From: Azophilus sp965247035
GTDB lineage: Bacteria > Pseudomonadota > Gammaproteobacteria > Pseudomonadales > Azotimanducaceae
Assembly: GCA_965247035.1 (NCBI GenBank)
Contig: CBDFGJ010000003.1
Span: 1,364,001 to 1,428,000, forward strand
Length of the DNA stretch: 64,000 nt
Direction: 5' to 3'
Positions within the stretch are counted from its first letter, which is position 1. Every line of letters starts with the position of its first letter. A program made the position numbers and the translations under genes. This document shows, one piece after another, positions 62,640-64,000 of the stretch. The notes under the pieces were generated by a model. It was given only the letters and a program-made list of their open reading frames with translations, ran no database searches and had not been told where the DNA came from.

Positions 62640-63101
62640 TTTTGGAACGGTCTTTTGACGTGCCGGACCGGCTCAGTTGCGAATAATCGAAGTGCCGCGA
62701 CCACCTGCAACGCTTGCGCCCGCTGCCGCGACATGGACGAGCTACCGCTGCCCAAGCAGTGCCGCTGGCATCGTTGCGGCTGCAAGCACCAGCTCAGTGT
62801 GATCTTCGGCACCACTATGCACGATTCGCACTTGCCGCTGCGCCGTTGGTTCATGGCGATCTACTTGATGGTCGAGTCCTGCAAGGGGATTCCGGCCAAC
62901 CAGCTCAAGCGCGTCCCGGCGGGCAACTACCGGACCGCATGGCACTTGTGCCGCAGCATTCGCGAGGCGATGGGAGATGCTCCGCCTGCCCCACAATCCG
63001 CCGTTCACGGGACCAGTTTTGACGAATGCTGTGCTCGGTACTTTTTGGGTTGTGGCCATGAGGAAAGCAACCGATTTGCTTGTGGCGACAGCGGCGATTG
63101 A
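62640..63101 (+). pseudogene. IS1595-family transposase N-terminal relic
   Basis: The zinc-ribbon-like part (CNACARCRDMDE, CRWHRCGCKHQLSVIFGT) is followed by MHDSHLPLRRWFMAIYLMVE, CKGIPANQLKRV and YRTAWHLCRSIREAMG, typical of IS1595 transposases. A few residues are missing before YRTAW, and the DDNK catalytic region is absent. It is inactive. Confidence 0.8.
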
Positions 63102-63150
63102 GGTACTGTGAGTGCAGCTTTTAGATGATAGACGGTCAGAAGGGGGGAGC

Positions 63151-64000
63151 ATGAAGGCATCGGATTTATTTGTAAAATGCTTGGAAGAAGAATCCATCGA
63201 ATACATCTTCGGCGTACCCGGGGAGGAAAACGCCGACTTCATGATGTCGCTGGAAAAGTCGAACAAGATCAGGTTCGTCCTGTGTCGGCACGAGCAGGGC
63301 GCGGCCTTTATGGCCGAGGTCTACGGACGGCTAACGGGTAGGCCGGCGGGCTGCATGGGCACGCTGGGCCCGGGCTCCACCAACCTGATTACCGGCGTTG
63401 CCGACGCCAACATGGATAGAGCCCCCATGCTGGTGCTCACCGGGCAGGGTTCCTCCGAACGCCTGCACAAGGAGTCGCACCAAGTGATGGACGTGGTGGG
63501 GATGTTCAGGCCGGTCACCAAATGGGCACAGCAGATCGTTAACGAAAACACCATTCCCGAGATTGTGAGTAAGGCGGTGCGGGTTGCCAGCACGGAAAAG
63601 CCGGGTGCGGCGCTCATTGAACTGTCGGAGGACATCGCCAAGCGCAACAGCGATAAACAACCCTTGACGCCCGTGCGTTTTCGCCGACCCGTCGGTGACG
63701 ACAAGTCGGTGGACCGCGCATGGGAAGCCATTCGCAATGCCAAGCGGCCGGTGATTTTGGCCGGTAACGGTTGTATTCGGCGGCGAGCGTCCAAGCAGCT
63801 ACGGCTGTTCTGTGAGGCGACCGGCGTCGGCGTCATCTCCACCTTTATGGCTAAGGGCAGCGTCGATATGGATGCGGACTACTGCCTCTACACCATCGGC
63901 CTGCAATCGGCTGACTATGCCTTTCTCGCCGTTGAAGCAGCGGATCTGATCATCGCTTTAGGTTTTGACATGGTGGAGTACCATCCCCGGCTCTGGAACC
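63151..64000 (+). CDS. Acetolactate synthase-family ThDP enzyme (5' part)
   Basis: ATG 63151 behind GGGGGGAG. The N-terminal pyrimidine-binding domain has EYIFGVPGEENADFM and the ThDP-activating Glu48 (RHEQGAAFMAEVYGR), then TLGPGSTNLITGVADANMDR; the central domain starts near residue 190 (VILAGNG). 283 residues are seen before the window ends. Its start resembles stand-alone acetolactate synthase-like enzymes rather than IlvB with a regulatory subunit; no ilvN is visible. Confidence 0.85.
   Translation, partial: MKASDLFVKCLEEESIEYIFGVPGEENADFMMSLEKSNKIRFVLCRHEQGAAFMAEVYGRLTGRPAGCMGTLGPGSTNLITGVADANMDRAPMLVLTGQGSSERLHKESHQVMDVVGMFRPVTKWAQQIVNENTIPEIVSKAVRVASTEKPGAALIELSEDIAKRNSDKQPLTPVRFRRPVGDDKSVDRAWEAIRNAKRPVILAGNGCIRRRASKQLRLFCEATGVGVISTFMAKGSVDMDADYCLYTIGLQSADYAFLAVEAADLIIALGFDMVEYHPRLWN

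Overview
The window looks like a GC-rich gammaproteobacterial chromosome. Evidence is the conserved blocks rseP-bamA-skp-lpxD-fabZ-lpxA-lpxB-rnhB-dnaE, hemA/prfA/prmC with divergent lolB, tRNA-Gln-prs-rplY-pth-ychF, trpS-scpA-scpB-rluB, and lpxC. The genus cannot be named from the sequence. Many starts are GTG or TTG, and several expected neighbours are missing (accA after dnaE, ispE after lolB, gph near ubiG, uppS/cdsA before rseP). Degenerate insertion sequences and tandem duplications are common, so this genome appears to be reshuffling and losing genes.

Layout. 0.4-2.5 kb: a three-gene MNIO-type RiPP cluster (Cys-repeat precursor, DUF692 enzyme, DUF2063 partner), followed by a response-regulator/PP2C phosphatase and a STAS protein resembling HsbR/HsbA. 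4.2-17.3 kb: housekeeping genes (TerB-like, dusA, lpxC, gltX, an NDP-sugar epimerase, cyclophilin, pdxJ, SH3 protein, yciB, yciO, trpS, scpAB, rluB), with a 246-bp tandem duplication behind yciO. 17.5-25.9 kb: mostly minus-strand metabolic genes (serine hydrolase, yciK, ubiG, mtaD, PNPOx-like, MBL-fold) with IS relics, a MITE-like element and a triplicated mtaD/ubiG junction.

26.0-35.3 kb: an AT-richer accessory island. It contains two copies of a decayed scaffold in the order DUF4143-type ATPase, type III methyltransferase (mod), cargo, type III restriction subunit (res), IS481-like transposase. The scaffold genes survive only as end stubs. The cargo between them is intact: a DUF3696 AAA ATPase with a PIN-like partner, an MNT-HEPN toxin-antitoxin pair, a small membrane-anchored protein, a Schlafen-like AlbA_2 protein, and an XRE/ImmA-IrrE protein with a DUF4411 PIN toxin. 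This is the most interesting part of the window.

35.8-49.3 kb: outer-membrane assembly and lipid A genes, then rnhB, dnaE and tilS. 49.3-52.7 kb: a cytochrome P450 fragment, a 569-aa protein with a sigma-region-4-like helix-turn-helix, and an intact P450. 52.8-64 kb: a second MITE copy, prmC, prfA, hemA, lolB, tRNA-Gln, prs, rplY, pth, ychF, a dicarboxylate/glutamate symporter, an IS1595 relic, and a ThDP enzyme of the acetolactate synthase family cut by the window end.

All family assignments come from reading motifs and length; no database search was run.
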